Positions 35,165-44,702 are shown, counted from the stretch's first letter. The stretch is 64,000 nucleotides of DNA from Aquimarina rhabdastrellae (GCA_947387485.1 CANDNT010000001.1:186001-250000), one strand, 5' to 3'. The notes: generated from the sequence alone by a model not told the origin. Numbers and translations are program-made.

Positions 35165-37018
35165 TTATTCTTTTTTCTTCTCTTTTTGTTTGGGAGTTTC
35201 TTTAGTGTATATATCACCTAAATACACCAATTTTGTATTCTTATCTTGAATAATTCCATTTTTTTCTACATCTGGAATTGTATCTAATCTACCATTGCCG
35301 TTTTTTACAAATAAAGGAATCGTATTAGGTGCTTTATCGATTGTCGCTAATAATTGCTCATAATTATCTTTAATATCAATCTCATGTATCACAGGACTCT
35401 TTCTTGCTACTTCATCTAGGGATACAAAGTCATTGGTTTTAGAAAAAATCTCTTCGCTACTTTCTATATTATTATGTGCAATTTCTCCTTTGGTAATTAC
35501 CCTAAAAGCACCATTCTCTCCAAATTGCCTTCTAAATTTTTCTATCGCATATTTATTGATTTCTGAATTTCCTGTAAGCGCCATCAAATACCCTATGTTA
35601 CTAAATTCTATATCATCTTCTAGTTCTTCAGAATAGATATCCATATTAAAGGCTTCTAATCCTAATGCTTTTGCCTTATCAATATTCTCTTTATTGGTAT
35701 CTATCAATACTACTTGCCTATCATTTTTAAAGAGATACATCGCTATAGTTCTTGAAAATTTTGAAGCTCCTATAATTAAAATTCCGTTAGATTTTTTCAA
35801 AAACACTCTTGTTAATTTCGCAACAAAACGCGCTGTAGTAGCGTTCAACAGTACAGTTCCTAAAACGATCATAAAAACCAAAGGCGTAATATACTCTGCT
35901 CCCGCTACATTGTGCTTGGCAAGTTTTAATCCAAATAATGAAGCTATACCCGCAGCTACAATTCCGCGTGGTCCTACCCAACTTACAAATAATTTTTCTC
36001 TAAACTTTAATGGTGAGTTCATCGTACTTAACAGCACTCCTAGAGGTCTTACTATTAAAATTACTATTGCAAATAATAAAGCTGTATTCCAATTATAAAT
36101 AAGTAAAAGATCTTTCATATTTATATTGGCAGACAACAGAATAAATAAGATCGAGATCAATAATACACTCAAGGATTCTTTAAAATATAAGAGTTCTTTT
36201 AGATGTGGAGAATTAGAATTCCCTAACACCATTCCCATTACTACTACAGATAATAACCCTGATTCGTGTGCAAAAGCATCTGATAATACAAAAACTCCTA
36301 AAACAGCCGCAAGTGCTACTACATTTAACAAGTAATGTGGAATCAGTTTTTTTCGCATAGCGAAACCTAATCCATGTGCAAAAGAAAACCCAAAAGTAGT
36401 ACCAAATAATATTATTTTACCAAATTCTATAAAAGCAGTTTTGGTATACTCTCCACCGCCTCCAGCACTTATAAATTCAAAAACTAATACGGCTACCAAA
36501 GCTCCTATAGGATCAATCAATATTCCTTCCCATTTTAAGATCGCAGAAATATCTTTTTTTAACGGAATATTACGCAAAATTGGAGCTATTACTGTTGGTC
36601 CTGTAACGATAATCAGTCCTGAAAAAAGGAAAGAGATATTCCAGTTTAACTCAAAGATATATCGTACCGCTATTGCAGCTCCAAAAAAAGTAATTGCAGA
36701 ACCTAGTGTAATAAGTTTAGTAATCACAGGCCCTACATTTTTTATCTCACTCATTTTAAGCGTTAATCCTCCTTCAAAAAGAATAATACTTATGGCTAAG
36801 GAAACAAAATAAAACAAGCTTTCTCCAGGAAAAAGTCCATTTTGACCATTCCATATAGGTTCTATCCATTTATTTCCATCATCACTTAAAAATTCAGCTG
36901 CTATAGGCCCCACTAATAGTCCTATCAAAATTAAAGGTAAAATGGCTGGAATTTTAAATTTCCAAGCTACCCATTGCGCTAAAATTCCTAAAATAATAAT
37001 TCCTGCTAGTTCTAACAT
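35165..37018 (-). CDS. Cation:proton antiporter with a TrkA-N/RCK domain
   Basis: The 617-residue protein has about 12 membrane segments in residues 1-400 with the antiporter core SIILFEGGLTLKMSEI and WEGILIDPIGALVAV, in which the aspartate of the ID motif is the typical ion-binding residue. Residues about 410-530 are a RCK/TrkA-N domain (ILIIGASKFSRTIAMYLFKNDRQVVLIDTN), which regulates transport by NAD(H) or nucleotides in related KefC and NhaP-type proteins. It moves Na+ or K+ against protons across the inner membrane. A Crp-like regulator gene is divergent from it. Confidence 0.92.
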   Translation of the reverse strand: MLELAGIIILGILAQWVAWKFKIPAILPLILIGLLVGPIAAEFLSDDGNKWIEPIWNGQNGLFPGESLFYFVSLAISIILFEGGLTLKMSEIKNVGPVITKLITLGSAITFFGAAIAVRYIFELNWNISFLFSGLIIVTGPTVIAPILRNIPLKKDISAILKWEGILIDPIGALVAVLVFEFISAGGGGEYTKTAFIEFGKIILFGTTFGFSFAHGLGFAMRKKLIPHYLLNVVALAAVLGVFVLSDAFAHESGLLSVVVMGMVLGNSNSPHLKELLYFKESLSVLLISILFILLSANINMKDLLLIYNWNTALLFAIVILIVRPLGVLLSTMNSPLKFREKLFVSWVGPRGIVAAGIASLFGLKLAKHNVAGAEYITPLVFMIVLGTVLLNATTARFVAKLTRVFLKKSNGILIIGASKFSRTIAMYLFKNDRQVVLIDTNKENIDKAKALGLEAFNMDIYSEELEDDIEFSNIGYLMALTGNSEINKYAIEKFRRQFGENGAFRVITKGEIAHNNIESSEEIFSKTNDFVSLDEVARKSPVIHEIDIKDNYEQLLATIDKAPNTIPLFVKNGNGRLDTIPDVEKNGIIQDKNTKLVYLGDIYTKETPKQKEKKKE

Positions 37019-37144
37019 ATATTTCCTTTTGTAGTAAAAATAACAATTATAGTTAAATATCCTTTATACCAAAAATTACTACGGATAAGTTATCATATTT
37101 CTTTGGTAAAAAACAAGAATATATTTAAATAAATCATTCTATCA

Positions 37145-37152
37145 TATATTTG
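37145..37152 (+). promoter_or_regulatory. -7 box before the Crp-like gene
   Basis: TATATTTG fits the consensus exactly but ends only four bases before the ATG at 37157. Either the mRNA is leaderless or translation starts at the in-frame ATG at 37172. Confidence 0.5.
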
Positions 37153-37156
37153 TAAT

Positions 37157-37756
37157 ATGAACACAAATGTTATGCCTTACCATCTTTTAAAACAAAATAT
37201 AGCCAAGCATATTAATTTTTCTGATAAAGAATTTGAATTATATGCTAAGCACTTTTATTTGAATTCTTTTAAAAAGAAAGAATATATTTTAAAACAAGGT
37301 AATATTTGTTCTTTTGAAGGTTTTGTAACCAAAGGTTGTTTTAGAGTCTATACTCTTGATGTTGATGGTAATGAACATGTATTGTATTTTGCTGTTAAAG
37401 ATTGGTGGATTACCGATATTGATAGTTTTACCAATCAAATCCCTTCGTATTTATCTATTCAAGCATTAGAGGATAGCGAAGTGCTTTTAATTAATAAAGA
37501 AGATAAAGAACGTTTATACAAAGAATTACCTAATGTCGAAAAACTATTTAGGGTAATGACTCAAAAAACACATGTATCGATGCAGCGACGTATGATACAG
37601 AACCATAGTTTAACAGCAGATCAACGGTATCAATATTTTTTATCAAAATATCCAGAAATAGCTCAAAAACTTACAAATCTTCAATTAGCTTCTTATTTGG
37701 GTATTTCTCACGAGTTTTTGAGTAAAATCAGAAGAAAGATCATGCAAAAGAAATAA
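37157..37756 (+). CDS. Crp/Fnr family transcriptional regulator
   Basis: The 199-residue protein has the N-terminal cyclic nucleotide-binding-type barrel (EYILKQGNICSFEGFVTKGCFRVYTLDVDGNEHVLYFA) and a short C-terminal helix-turn-helix (TNLQLASYLGISHEFLSKIRRKI). The key cAMP-binding residues of Crp are not conserved, as in most Bacteroidota members. If the first ATG is not used, the product is five residues shorter (from ATG at 37172). It is divergent from the antiporter gene 35165-37018, which may be its target. Confidence 0.92.
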   Translation: MNTNVMPYHLLKQNIAKHINFSDKEFELYAKHFYLNSFKKKEYILKQGNICSFEGFVTKGCFRVYTLDVDGNEHVLYFAVKDWWITDIDSFTNQIPSYLSIQALEDSEVLLINKEDKERLYKELPNVEKLFRVMTQKTHVSMQRRMIQNHSLTADQRYQYFLSKYPEIAQKLTNLQLASYLGISHEFLSKIRRKIMQKK

Positions 37757-37922
37757 TTCTTTATTTTATTGAACTAGTTCAATTTTTTTTTACACTCGAT
37801 AAGGGACTTTTGTATTAGAAATGTGTGGGACTTAATTAAAACTGATTAAGATAGCGGTTTTTTTATGATATTATTATTACCCCAATAATCTCTTCCTACC
37901 TTTTTTATTTTTCTATACAAAT

Positions 37923-37949
37923 CCCCATAAAGTACCATACTCTATGGGG
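37923..37949 (-). terminator. Probable terminator after the phosphoesterase gene
   Basis: CCCCATA (37923-37929) and TATGGGG (37943-37949) form a seven-base-pair stem close to the stop at 37959. The stem is short and the following T-run is poor. Confidence 0.45.
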
Positions 37950-37958
37950 TTTAATATA

Positions 37959-39101
37959 TTATTTTGCTTGCTGATATTGATATGGATTATTATTTTTCCT
38001 CCAAGTAAGTGTTGTACTATCTCTTAGCGTCATTTTCATATCTGGGCTTGAGGTATAATATGGATTGCCTTTGTCATATCCTATAGACGAAAATTTAATT
38101 TTACCGCTTTTCATAATATCAATTTTTGAATAGCCAAAGAATGTAGCTGTTCCAGGACTTCCTGCATTTCCTGCAATAATTTGATAGGTACCCTTATCAT
38201 CTGGTTGCATACGTTGGTAATCATGTAAATGAGCTGATAACATAGCTGATACCTTATTCTTTTGTAAAGCCGGCCATAAAACTGGCCCTTCTGGTAATCC
38301 TATATGTCCCGTTTCTGGTTTACCACTCACATAATATGGTTTGTGGCTTAATACAAAAATGTGATCTATTTTAGGATTTTTTCTATATGTCTCTAATTGC
38401 TTAATAATCCAATCTGTAGGTATCTGCCCTTCTATTCCATATGGATATTCTTTTGTAGGAGCATTATAGGTATCTGTATTCATTACCACAAAACCTATGT
38501 TTTTTCGCTGAAAAGCAAATGTCATTTGATTGACAATACTATCTTTTCCTGTTATATGTAATCTATCTTTAGGCATAAAAGAATGCATATATTTCATCCA
38601 TAATGCTGTTGCGCCTTTTAATGGCCATTCATCGTGATTAGGAACATTGTAATCATGGTAATATAACATTTCATGATTTCCTGGTACAGCAATCATTTCT
38701 ATTCCCGATTGATCAATTGAACTGAATTTAGGGTCTTTATATAACTTCACCCAATCTCTTAATTGATTATTTAGGTTATCCAAAGTTGATTCTGCCAAAA
38801 CCATATCTCCTAAAAAAATGAAGGCATCTGGTTTACGTTCCAAAATTGTAACATCATTCCATATTTTCTTTAATGCCACAAGATTCGCTGTAGAACCATT
38901 TGTTGCTGTAGTATCAAACTGCTGGTGTCTGTCTACTCTATTACATCCCATAAAAACAAAACTATAAGCTACACTATCTTTCTTTGTTTTAATTTGTGTT
39001 GTTATTACTGTCTTTGTTTCTTTTTCCTTTTTGTCTTTAGAATTACAACTAGTTATTACAATAGCTATACCTAGTACAACTATAAGTTTGAAGATTTTCA
39101 T
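37959..39101 (-). CDS. Calcineurin-like metallophosphoesterase lipoprotein
   Basis: The 380-residue protein begins with a lipobox (VITSC, Cys19). The metallophosphoesterase motifs follow in order: FIFLGDMVLAES (metal-binding GD), VPGNHEMLYYHDY (GNHE), FVLSHKPYY and AMLSAHLHDYQRM (final HxH). It therefore binds two metals and cleaves phosphate esters in the periplasm or on the outer surface. The family also includes acid phosphatases that act on nucleotides or phospholipids; the substrate here is unknown. It is divergent from a membrane LytTR regulator. Confidence 0.9.
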   Translation of the reverse strand: MKIFKLIVVLGIAIVITSCNSKDKKEKETKTVITTQIKTKKDSVAYSFVFMGCNRVDRHQQFDTTATNGSTANLVALKKIWNDVTILERKPDAFIFLGDMVLAESTLDNLNNQLRDWVKLYKDPKFSSIDQSGIEMIAVPGNHEMLYYHDYNVPNHDEWPLKGATALWMKYMHSFMPKDRLHITGKDSIVNQMTFAFQRKNIGFVVMNTDTYNAPTKEYPYGIEGQIPTDWIIKQLETYRKNPKIDHIFVLSHKPYYVSGKPETGHIGLPEGPVLWPALQKNKVSAMLSAHLHDYQRMQPDDKGTYQIIAGNAGSPGTATFFGYSKIDIMKSGKIKFSSIGYDKGNPYYTSSPDMKMTLRDSTTLTWRKNNNPYQYQQAK

Positions 39102-39232
39102 GATTTTATGATGATTAGTTTGTTATATAAATGTACACAAAATTGTTTGTAAATAGAATGCTAATTCGTTTACCCTTTTAATCACTATACATTGAAAAAT
39201 AAATGTATTTTTGAGTACTACATCATTCTTTT

Positions 39233-40090
39233 ATGAAACGTCTAAAGTACCTATTGAATCCTTATCCTTTTTATTATCAAAATAAGCTACAATTAGTCAC
39301 TATCTTATTATCAATATCCCTAATCAGTTGGTTTTTTAATTATTTTTTTGAGCCTTTTGAGGTTAATTCTGCCGAACATAAAATGGATTTTTTATGGATA
39401 TGCTTTTTACATGCATTTTTACCGTTTTTTATCAGTCTTGCTTTCTTTTTATTACTCTCAAAGTATGTAAAAAAAGATTATACCTGGACTTTATTAAAAG
39501 AATTGATCAGCATTTCTTTTTTATTACTTTTAATTAGTTTAGGTAGTTTTTTAATACGTGATATTATTTATGATAATCCCAATAATTGGTCCTTCAGATA
39601 TTTATTTGAAGAATTTAGAAATACATTCCTTATAGGCTTTTTAATTATTCTTTTAATCTTACCTATAAATTTTGAACGTTTATTGAATAAATATAAATCA
39701 AAAGCTAAACAAATTACATTTCGCAATCTTCAAAAAACGCCATCAAATACTATTACTATTAATAATCAAACTGGGGATCAACTATTTTCTTTTAATGTTA
39801 CTGATTTTGTATATGCTAAAGTTGAGAGCAACTATACCGAAATTTATATCTCTACAGCAACAAGCCTGCAAAAAAAGTTGGTTCGTATTTCATTAAAACA
39901 ATTAGCATCGCTATTGGATTCTTATTCTTATATATTCCAATCGCATCGTTCATTTGTTGTTAATACCAATTATATTAAAGCTGTTTCTGGTAATGCACAA
40001 GGTTATAGTTTAGAAATGACCATTACTGATTTATATATTCCTGTTTCTCGTACTCGTATACAAGCATTTGATAATTTGTATGCTATTTAA
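39233..40090 (+). CDS. Membrane-bound LytTR family regulator
   Basis: The 285-residue protein has four hydrophobic segments in its first 150 residues (about 20-38, 49-75, 86-106 and 130-147), and then a LytTR DNA-binding domain in residues about 185-285 (LFSFNVTDFVYAKVESNYTEIYISTATSLQKKLVRISLKQL, then FQSHRSFVVNTNYI). It has no receiver domain, so the membrane part may sense the signal directly. Such regulators usually control the neighbouring gene; an acyltransferase lies 104 bases downstream on the same strand. Confidence 0.9.
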   Translation: MKRLKYLLNPYPFYYQNKLQLVTILLSISLISWFFNYFFEPFEVNSAEHKMDFLWICFLHAFLPFFISLAFFLLLSKYVKKDYTWTLLKELISISFLLLLISLGSFLIRDIIYDNPNNWSFRYLFEEFRNTFLIGFLIILLILPINFERLLNKYKSKAKQITFRNLQKTPSNTITINNQTGDQLFSFNVTDFVYAKVESNYTEIYISTATSLQKKLVRISLKQLASLLDSYSYIFQSHRSFVVNTNYIKAVSGNAQGYSLEMTITDLYIPVSRTRIQAFDNLYAI

Positions 40091-40164
40091 AATCAATTGC
40101 TTTGTTTTTCGTCACATTCGTTTGTTATTCATAACATTCTACATTTTGATATAATTCACTGCTA

Positions 40165-40172
40165 TATGTTTG
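40165..40172 (+). promoter_or_regulatory. -7 box before the acyltransferase gene
   Basis: TATGTTTG fits TAnnTTTG exactly, 22 bases before the ATG at 40195. A TTG at 40146-40148 gives a 16-base spacer, slightly short. Confidence 0.5.
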
Positions 40173-40194
40173 CACAATAAAAAATTATTTATTT

Positions 40195-41340
40195 ATGCAA
40201 ACGTCATTAAAAAACAACCGAAGATATGATATAGATTTTTGGAGAGTTGCCACCATCTTAGCAGTATATCTCCATCATATTTGTATGCCTTTTAATGGTG
40301 ATACCTTTCATATTATGAATAGCACTTCGAGTGCTTTATTAAATCATCTCATGGTCTTTTTTGAACAACTACGATTACCTTTATTATTCTTAATTTCAGG
40401 TGTAGGAACTGTATATGCATTTGGGAAACGAAATTGGTGGCAATTTATCATCGAACGTACTAAAAGACTTTATATTCCACTTTTATTTGGTGTGCTCTTT
40501 ATTGTACCTCTTCAGGTATATTATGAAAATATCACATCATATACATCATTTTGGAGTGCTTATCCTAAGATTGTTCTTCAATTTAAAGTGAATCATCTAT
40601 GGTTTATCGAACATTTATTTATTATTTCGATTATATTAATTCCGTTAATATTACTACTAAAGTCAAAATGGTTTTCAATTTATATTCAAAAACTTCATCG
40701 TTTTTTTGATTCTCCTCTAGGTATTTTTTCTTTAGTCATCCCTTTGTCTATTATTTACCTAATTAGTAAATCCTATTATCCTGAAGATTCAAAAAGTATT
40801 AGTAATCTTTCGGTTACATTGTTCTTTCTATATTTTTATATTGTTGGAATAGTTTTTACGCTATGTAATGTTTTTTGGGATATCATAAAAAAATACCGTC
40901 ATTTTAATGGATATATAAGTATGGTAGTATTTATCATTTTCTATACTTATTATTTTATCCCTAGGGAATGGATTTCTCCATACTTATCTATCGAAACTAG
41001 ATGGCAAATCTGGTATTTATGTTGTTGTCTTGTTAGTTGGAGTTTTATTATAACCTTATTAGGATATGGTCAAGTTTGGTTCAATCAAAGTTCAGCTATT
41101 TTAAACAAGGCTAATGAAGCTATTTACCCTTTTTATATCTTACATCAAACAATCATTATCGCTGTAGGTTTTTATATTATACAAACATCTTTTTCTATTT
41201 TTATAAAAATACTACTCATGATATTAATATCATTTCCTATTTGTATCATACTGTACAGATACTTAATCTATCCTTTTTCATGGATTCGTTTTTTATTTGG
41301 AATGAAAAAAAAAGTAGAAGATAAAAACCTTCTACTTTAA
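40195..41340 (+). CDS. Acyltransferase family 3 membrane protein
   Basis: The 381-residue protein has about ten membrane segments and starts with the family hallmark RRYDIDFWRVATILAVYLHHICMPF, in which the histidine pair belongs to the acyl transfer site. A second marker is the RTKRLYIPLLFGVLFIVPLQVYYEN region. Family 3 acyltransferases add acetyl or other acyl groups to sugars or lipids at the inner membrane, including OpgC-type modification of glucans. The adjacent membrane LytTR regulator suggests joint control. Confidence 0.88.
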   Translation: MQTSLKNNRRYDIDFWRVATILAVYLHHICMPFNGDTFHIMNSTSSALLNHLMVFFEQLRLPLLFLISGVGTVYAFGKRNWWQFIIERTKRLYIPLLFGVLFIVPLQVYYENITSYTSFWSAYPKIVLQFKVNHLWFIEHLFIISIILIPLILLLKSKWFSIYIQKLHRFFDSPLGIFSLVIPLSIIYLISKSYYPEDSKSISNLSVTLFFLYFYIVGIVFTLCNVFWDIIKKYRHFNGYISMVVFIIFYTYYFIPREWISPYLSIETRWQIWYLCCCLVSWSFIITLLGYGQVWFNQSSAILNKANEAIYPFYILHQTIIIAVGFYIIQTSFSIFIKILLMILISFPICIILYRYLIYPFSWIRFLFGMKKKVEDKNLLL

Positions 41341-41381
41341 TTTCTTATACAATTATTGTACCTACATATATTTAATTAAAA

Positions 41382-41918
41382 TTAATGTATCTCATTTTTA
41401 AATAAAGCTAATTGTTTATCAAAAGATTGTTTTAAATCCTCCTCCTGAATTCCGCTTTCATCTGAAAAATTTGTAAAAAACTGAGGTAAAGAAAAACTAG
41501 CAGCTATTTTTGCTCCTAAATGAGGAAAAGACATTTTTGCTGTTTCTAAGACAGTTTGTCCTCCTCTAGCTCCAGGCGAAGTTGCCATTAAAAACATAGG
41601 TTTACCTTTCCAAACTTCTTTTTCAATTCTTGATAACCAATCAAATGTATTTTTAAACCCAACACTATATGATCCATTATGTTCTGCTAGTGATACTACA
41701 AAACCATCTGCTTCTTTAAAAATTTGATTAAGTTGTAATGCTAGTTCAGGAACACCTTCTTCGTTCTCTCTATCAATACTATACAATGGTAATTCATATT
41801 CTTTTAAATCAATCGATAGAACCTCTACATCAACTAGTTGCTGCGCTGTGTAGAGTGCTAACTTTTTATTAATAGATTCTTTACTGTTACTTCCTCCTAA
41901 TGCTATAATTTTTTTCAT
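41382..41918 (-). CDS. NADPH-dependent FMN reductase family protein
   Basis: The 178-residue flavodoxin-like protein starts IIALGGSNSKESINKKLALYTAQQL, the phosphate-binding loop of the FMN reductase family, and has EHNGSYSVGFKNTFDWLSR near residue 80 and PGARGGQTVLETA near residue 118. These enzymes reduce flavins, quinones or chromate with NADPH. Its start overlaps the MarR stop by four bases (ATGA), so the pair is an operon under MarR control, as is common for quinone or electrophile defence. Confidence 0.9.
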   Translation of the reverse strand: MKKIIALGGSNSKESINKKLALYTAQQLVDVEVLSIDLKEYELPLYSIDRENEEGVPELALQLNQIFKEADGFVVSLAEHNGSYSVGFKNTFDWLSRIEKEVWKGKPMFLMATSPGARGGQTVLETAKMSFPHLGAKIAASFSLPQFFTNFSDESGIQEEDLKQSFDKQLALFKNEIH

Positions 41919-42349
41919 TTTATATAATCTCCTTTTAGTTTTAGTATTAATGTTTTAAGTTGTATTGCTTCTTCTTCGGTTAAATTACCTTGTATTGGTT
42001 CATGTAATGCTTCAACAGCTTTATCTAACTCTTCTAGTAATAAAAGTCCTTTGTTCGAAATTACTATATCCATTTTTCTACGATCAATGCTACTTGGTTT
42101 TCTTTCAACTAACTCCTTAGATAAAAGTTTATCTACTATTCGTGTTATATTACTTGATCGCTGAATCATACGCTCTAGAATCTGATTCACAGTAAGAGGT
42201 TTACCTTTTGCTCCTCTTAAAATTCTAAGTACATTAAATTGTGGTTCGTATATCCCAAATGGTTTTAATTGTTTTGAAACTGCATCGGTTAATGAATGTC
42301 CGGTTCTAATGATTTCTATTACTGCTTCAAAATATGCTTTATCCTTCAT
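41915..42349 (-). CDS. MarR family transcriptional regulator
   Basis: The 144-residue protein is an all-helical winged-helix regulator with the MarR recognition segment KPLTVNQILERMIQRSSNITRIVDKLLSKELVERKPSSIDRRKMDIVIS. The wing residues (DRRKMDI) are the usual DNA backbone contacts. It is the first gene of an operon with an FMN reductase. Its promoter carries an inverted repeat that overlaps the -7 box, so it almost certainly represses itself. Confidence 0.94.
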   Translation of the reverse strand: MKDKAYFEAVIEIIRTGHSLTDAVSKQLKPFGIYEPQFNVLRILRGAKGKPLTVNQILERMIQRSSNITRIVDKLLSKELVERKPSSIDRRKMDIVISNKGLLLLEELDKAVEALHEPIQGNLTEEEAIQLKTLILKLKGDYIK

Positions 42350-42364
42350 AACACTTACTTACAT

Positions 42365-42384
42365 TATTTGTACCTACAAATATA
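42365..42384 (-). promoter_or_regulatory. MarR operator overlapping the -7 box of the marR operon
   Basis: TATTTGTA-CC-TACAAATA (42365-42382) is a perfect 8-2-8 inverted repeat. On the minus strand the consensus -7 box TATATTTG occupies 42377-42384 and so overlaps it. This is the arrangement expected for autorepression. Confidence 0.75.
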
Positions 42385-42462
42385 TTAATTTATCTCTATA
42401 CTTATATTAAACCTTTCTTAATTTTTTAAGTCTTATCTTTAAGATAACCAAGCTATTGACTT

Positions 42463-43782
42463 ATGAAAAAAAATATTCTTTATCTTTTTGCTATATTCAA
42501 CTGTTTAATCTCTTGTGGAAGCGATGATACTACTGAAAATCCCTCAACAAATGATATTCCTATAGAATCTTCAAAACCAAATATTGTTTTAATCATAGCC
42601 GATGATATGGGACTTGATCCTACTCCTAGATATAGTATCGGTAACACTAAAGCATATATGCCTAACCTACAACAAATGATGGATACTGGTATTCTATTTA
42701 ATAATCTTTGGTCAAATCCAACCTGTACTCCTACTAGAGCTAGTATTATAACTGGTAAATATGGCTTTAGAACTAATGTGCTCAAAGTTGGTGACGAATT
42801 ACCGCTTACAGAAACAACACTTCAAAAATATCTAGATAACCATTCTTCTGGCTATCAACATGCTGTGATAGGTAAATGGCATTTGTCCAGTAATGAGCAA
42901 CATCCTAATATTATGGGGATTAATCATTATGCTGGTATCACAAGTGGTGGTGTACAATCTTATAATCAATGGGTTTTAAATACAAATGGTATTACTTCTA
43001 ATGCTACGACATACACCACTACTGCATTTACAAATTTGGCAATTGATTGGGTAGCAAATCAAAATCAACCTTGGTTCTTATGGTTAGCCTATAATGCGCC
43101 TCATACTCCATTTCATCTTCCGCCTAGCGAACTCCATCACCAAGGTAATTTACCTGATGATCAAGCTAGTATTGATGCAAATCCACTTCCTTATTATTTA
43201 GCTATGCTCGAAGCTATGGATACAGAGATAGGACGCTTTATAAATTCACTCGATCAAAATGATAAAGAAAATACGGTTTTTATTTTTATTGGTGATAATG
43301 GTACTCCTAATCAAGTAGTTCAAGAATATCCAAGTCGTAGAGCCAAAGGATCTTTATATCAAGGTGGTATTAATGTACCTATGATTATATCTGGTAAAGG
43401 AGTTAATCGTTTCAATACCACAGAAAATGCTTTAATCAATACTACAGATCTTTTTGCTACTATAGCTGATATTGCTGGCACTTTAACCTCTTCTATCCAT
43501 GATAGTCATAGTCTAACTTCTCTTTTTTCAAATAGCGGAATTACGATTAGAGATTATGCTTATGCCGAAAATGAATCTGATTTAGGTGAAAAAAGTTATA
43601 CTATCCGTAATACTACACATAAATACATGCTTTTTGAAGATGGTTCTGAAGCTCTATACAAATTGTCTGAAAATGCTTTGGAAAATCCAAACTTGCTAAA
43701 TTCTAATCAACTACCGCTATCAACCGAAGATGAAGCTGCAAAAAATGAATTACAAGCTAAACTTAATGAATTAACTCAATAA
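42463..43782 (+). CDS. Sulfatase family lipoprotein
   Basis: The 439-residue protein has a lipobox (CLISC, Cys18) and a sulfatase domain. The formylglycine motif CxPxR is present (Cys88-Thr-Pro-Thr-Arg92 in NPTCTPTRASIITGKYGFR), with metal ligands in LIIADDMGLD (Asp47, Asp48) and FIGDNGTPNQ. An anaerobic or aerobic formylglycine-generating enzyme elsewhere would be needed to activate it. It likely removes sulfate groups from sugars on the cell surface, a common trait of marine Flavobacteriia. No carbohydrate-use genes adjoin it, so its substrate is unknown. Confidence 0.9.
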   Translation: MKKNILYLFAIFNCLISCGSDDTTENPSTNDIPIESSKPNIVLIIADDMGLDPTPRYSIGNTKAYMPNLQQMMDTGILFNNLWSNPTCTPTRASIITGKYGFRTNVLKVGDELPLTETTLQKYLDNHSSGYQHAVIGKWHLSSNEQHPNIMGINHYAGITSGGVQSYNQWVLNTNGITSNATTYTTTAFTNLAIDWVANQNQPWFLWLAYNAPHTPFHLPPSELHHQGNLPDDQASIDANPLPYYLAMLEAMDTEIGRFINSLDQNDKENTVFIFIGDNGTPNQVVQEYPSRRAKGSLYQGGINVPMIISGKGVNRFNTTENALINTTDLFATIADIAGTLTSSIHDSHSLTSLFSNSGITIRDYAYAENESDLGEKSYTIRNTTHKYMLFEDGSEALYKLSENALENPNLLNSNQLPLSTEDEAAKNELQAKLNELTQ

Positions 43783-43917
43783 TCCAATACCATTTTTTAA
43801 TATGTCTAAAAACTTTCTATTTAACATAATGTAGCGCCTGAGAATCGCTTATTTAAAAATATACTTGGATATTTATCGAATATCGGCTTTTAAAATAAAC
43901 ACTTAACTTTCAGTTAT

Positions 43918-44451
43918 TTATGTTTTTAGTAAATTATAAGCTCTGTATTTACCATGATGCGAAATAGAAATTACATTATTACTTAATTTATCGTCTATAT
44001 AAATATGAGGTATGTTATTACTATCTTTCTTAATGGATAATCTACTTTTTGGAATGTTAAGTTTCTTTTCCAAAAAAATTAATGTATTTGAATTATCTAA
44101 CTTTTGAATAGCAATTTCTTGATTAGAATTGTAGGTGTAGGTATGTATATAATCTTTAGTAATGGTAGATCGTGTGTGGTAAGTCTGTTTATTACTTACT
44201 ATTTTTCCTGAAACTATATTACACTCAAATGATTTAGGATTAAATTTTGGTACTAGTTGATATATACGCTGCTCTGCTTTATATGCACTTTCTTTCATAC
44301 TCCATAATTGCCAAACTGATAGAAATGGTTTTTCTGAATTTAAAACATAAGATTGTTCATGTTTAGTACATATTTTTTGAAGCCATCCTTTTCGTTTCCA
44401 ATCACTTTGTGCTGACGCTAAATTTAAATCTATGATATCATTACCTATCAT
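43918..44451 (-). CDS. 4'-phosphopantetheinyl transferase (Sfp/AcpS superfamily)
   Basis: The 177-residue protein has the two conserved motifs of the superfamily: IGNDIIDL at residues 2-9 (metal-binding Asp5) and LWSMKESAYKA at 49-59 (Lys53, Glu54, Lys58). These enzymes add the phosphopantetheine arm to carrier proteins. It overlaps the upstream ACP gene by four bases, so its natural target is probably that ACP. It is the last gene of the type III polyketide operon. Confidence 0.88.
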   Translation of the reverse strand: MIGNDIIDLNLASAQSDWKRKGWLQKICTKHEQSYVLNSEKPFLSVWQLWSMKESAYKAEQRIYQLVPKFNPKSFECNIVSGKIVSNKQTYHTRSTITKDYIHTYTYNSNQEIAIQKLDNSNTLIFLEKKLNIPKSRLSIKKDSNNIPHIYIDDKLSNNVISISHHGKYRAYNLLKT

Positions 44452-44702
44452 TTTTCGGCGATTTTCTGTTTAATCACCTCTATAGAAGCTTTTACATTGA
44501 GCATTTTCTCCATTGCATCATTATCAATTTCGATCTCAAATGCATCTTCTATATCTAAAACTATGTCAACCAAATTTGCAGAATTGATATCTAAATCTTT
44601 GATAAAATCTGTTTCGTCGTTTAAATTATTCCATTGCTCTTCATTTTCTACATAAGGTTTAATTATTGTTTTTAATTGCTCTATCATTGTTTCATTTTTC
44701 AT
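44448..44702 (-). CDS. Acyl carrier protein
   Basis: From the ATG at 44702 the product has 84 residues; the ketosynthase stop is overlapped by 11 bases. An ATG at 44687 would also serve. The phosphopantetheine site is Ser41 in KDLDINSANLVDIVLDIED, similar to the DSL motif of standard ACPs but with INS in place of DSL. The protein is acidic and four-helical, as expected. It is dedicated to the neighbouring ketosynthase and dehydratase, and is not the primary AcpP. Confidence 0.9.
   Translation of the reverse strand: MKNETMIEQLKTIIKPYVENEEQWNNLNDETDFIKDLDINSANLVDIVLDIEDAFEIEIDNDAMEKMLNVKASIEVIKQKIAEK

Noticed and set aside
35433-36812. Several plus-strand open frames opposite the antiporter gene
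   Set aside because: They are antisense shadows of a membrane protein gene, rich in isoleucine, serine and threonine, with no homology visible.
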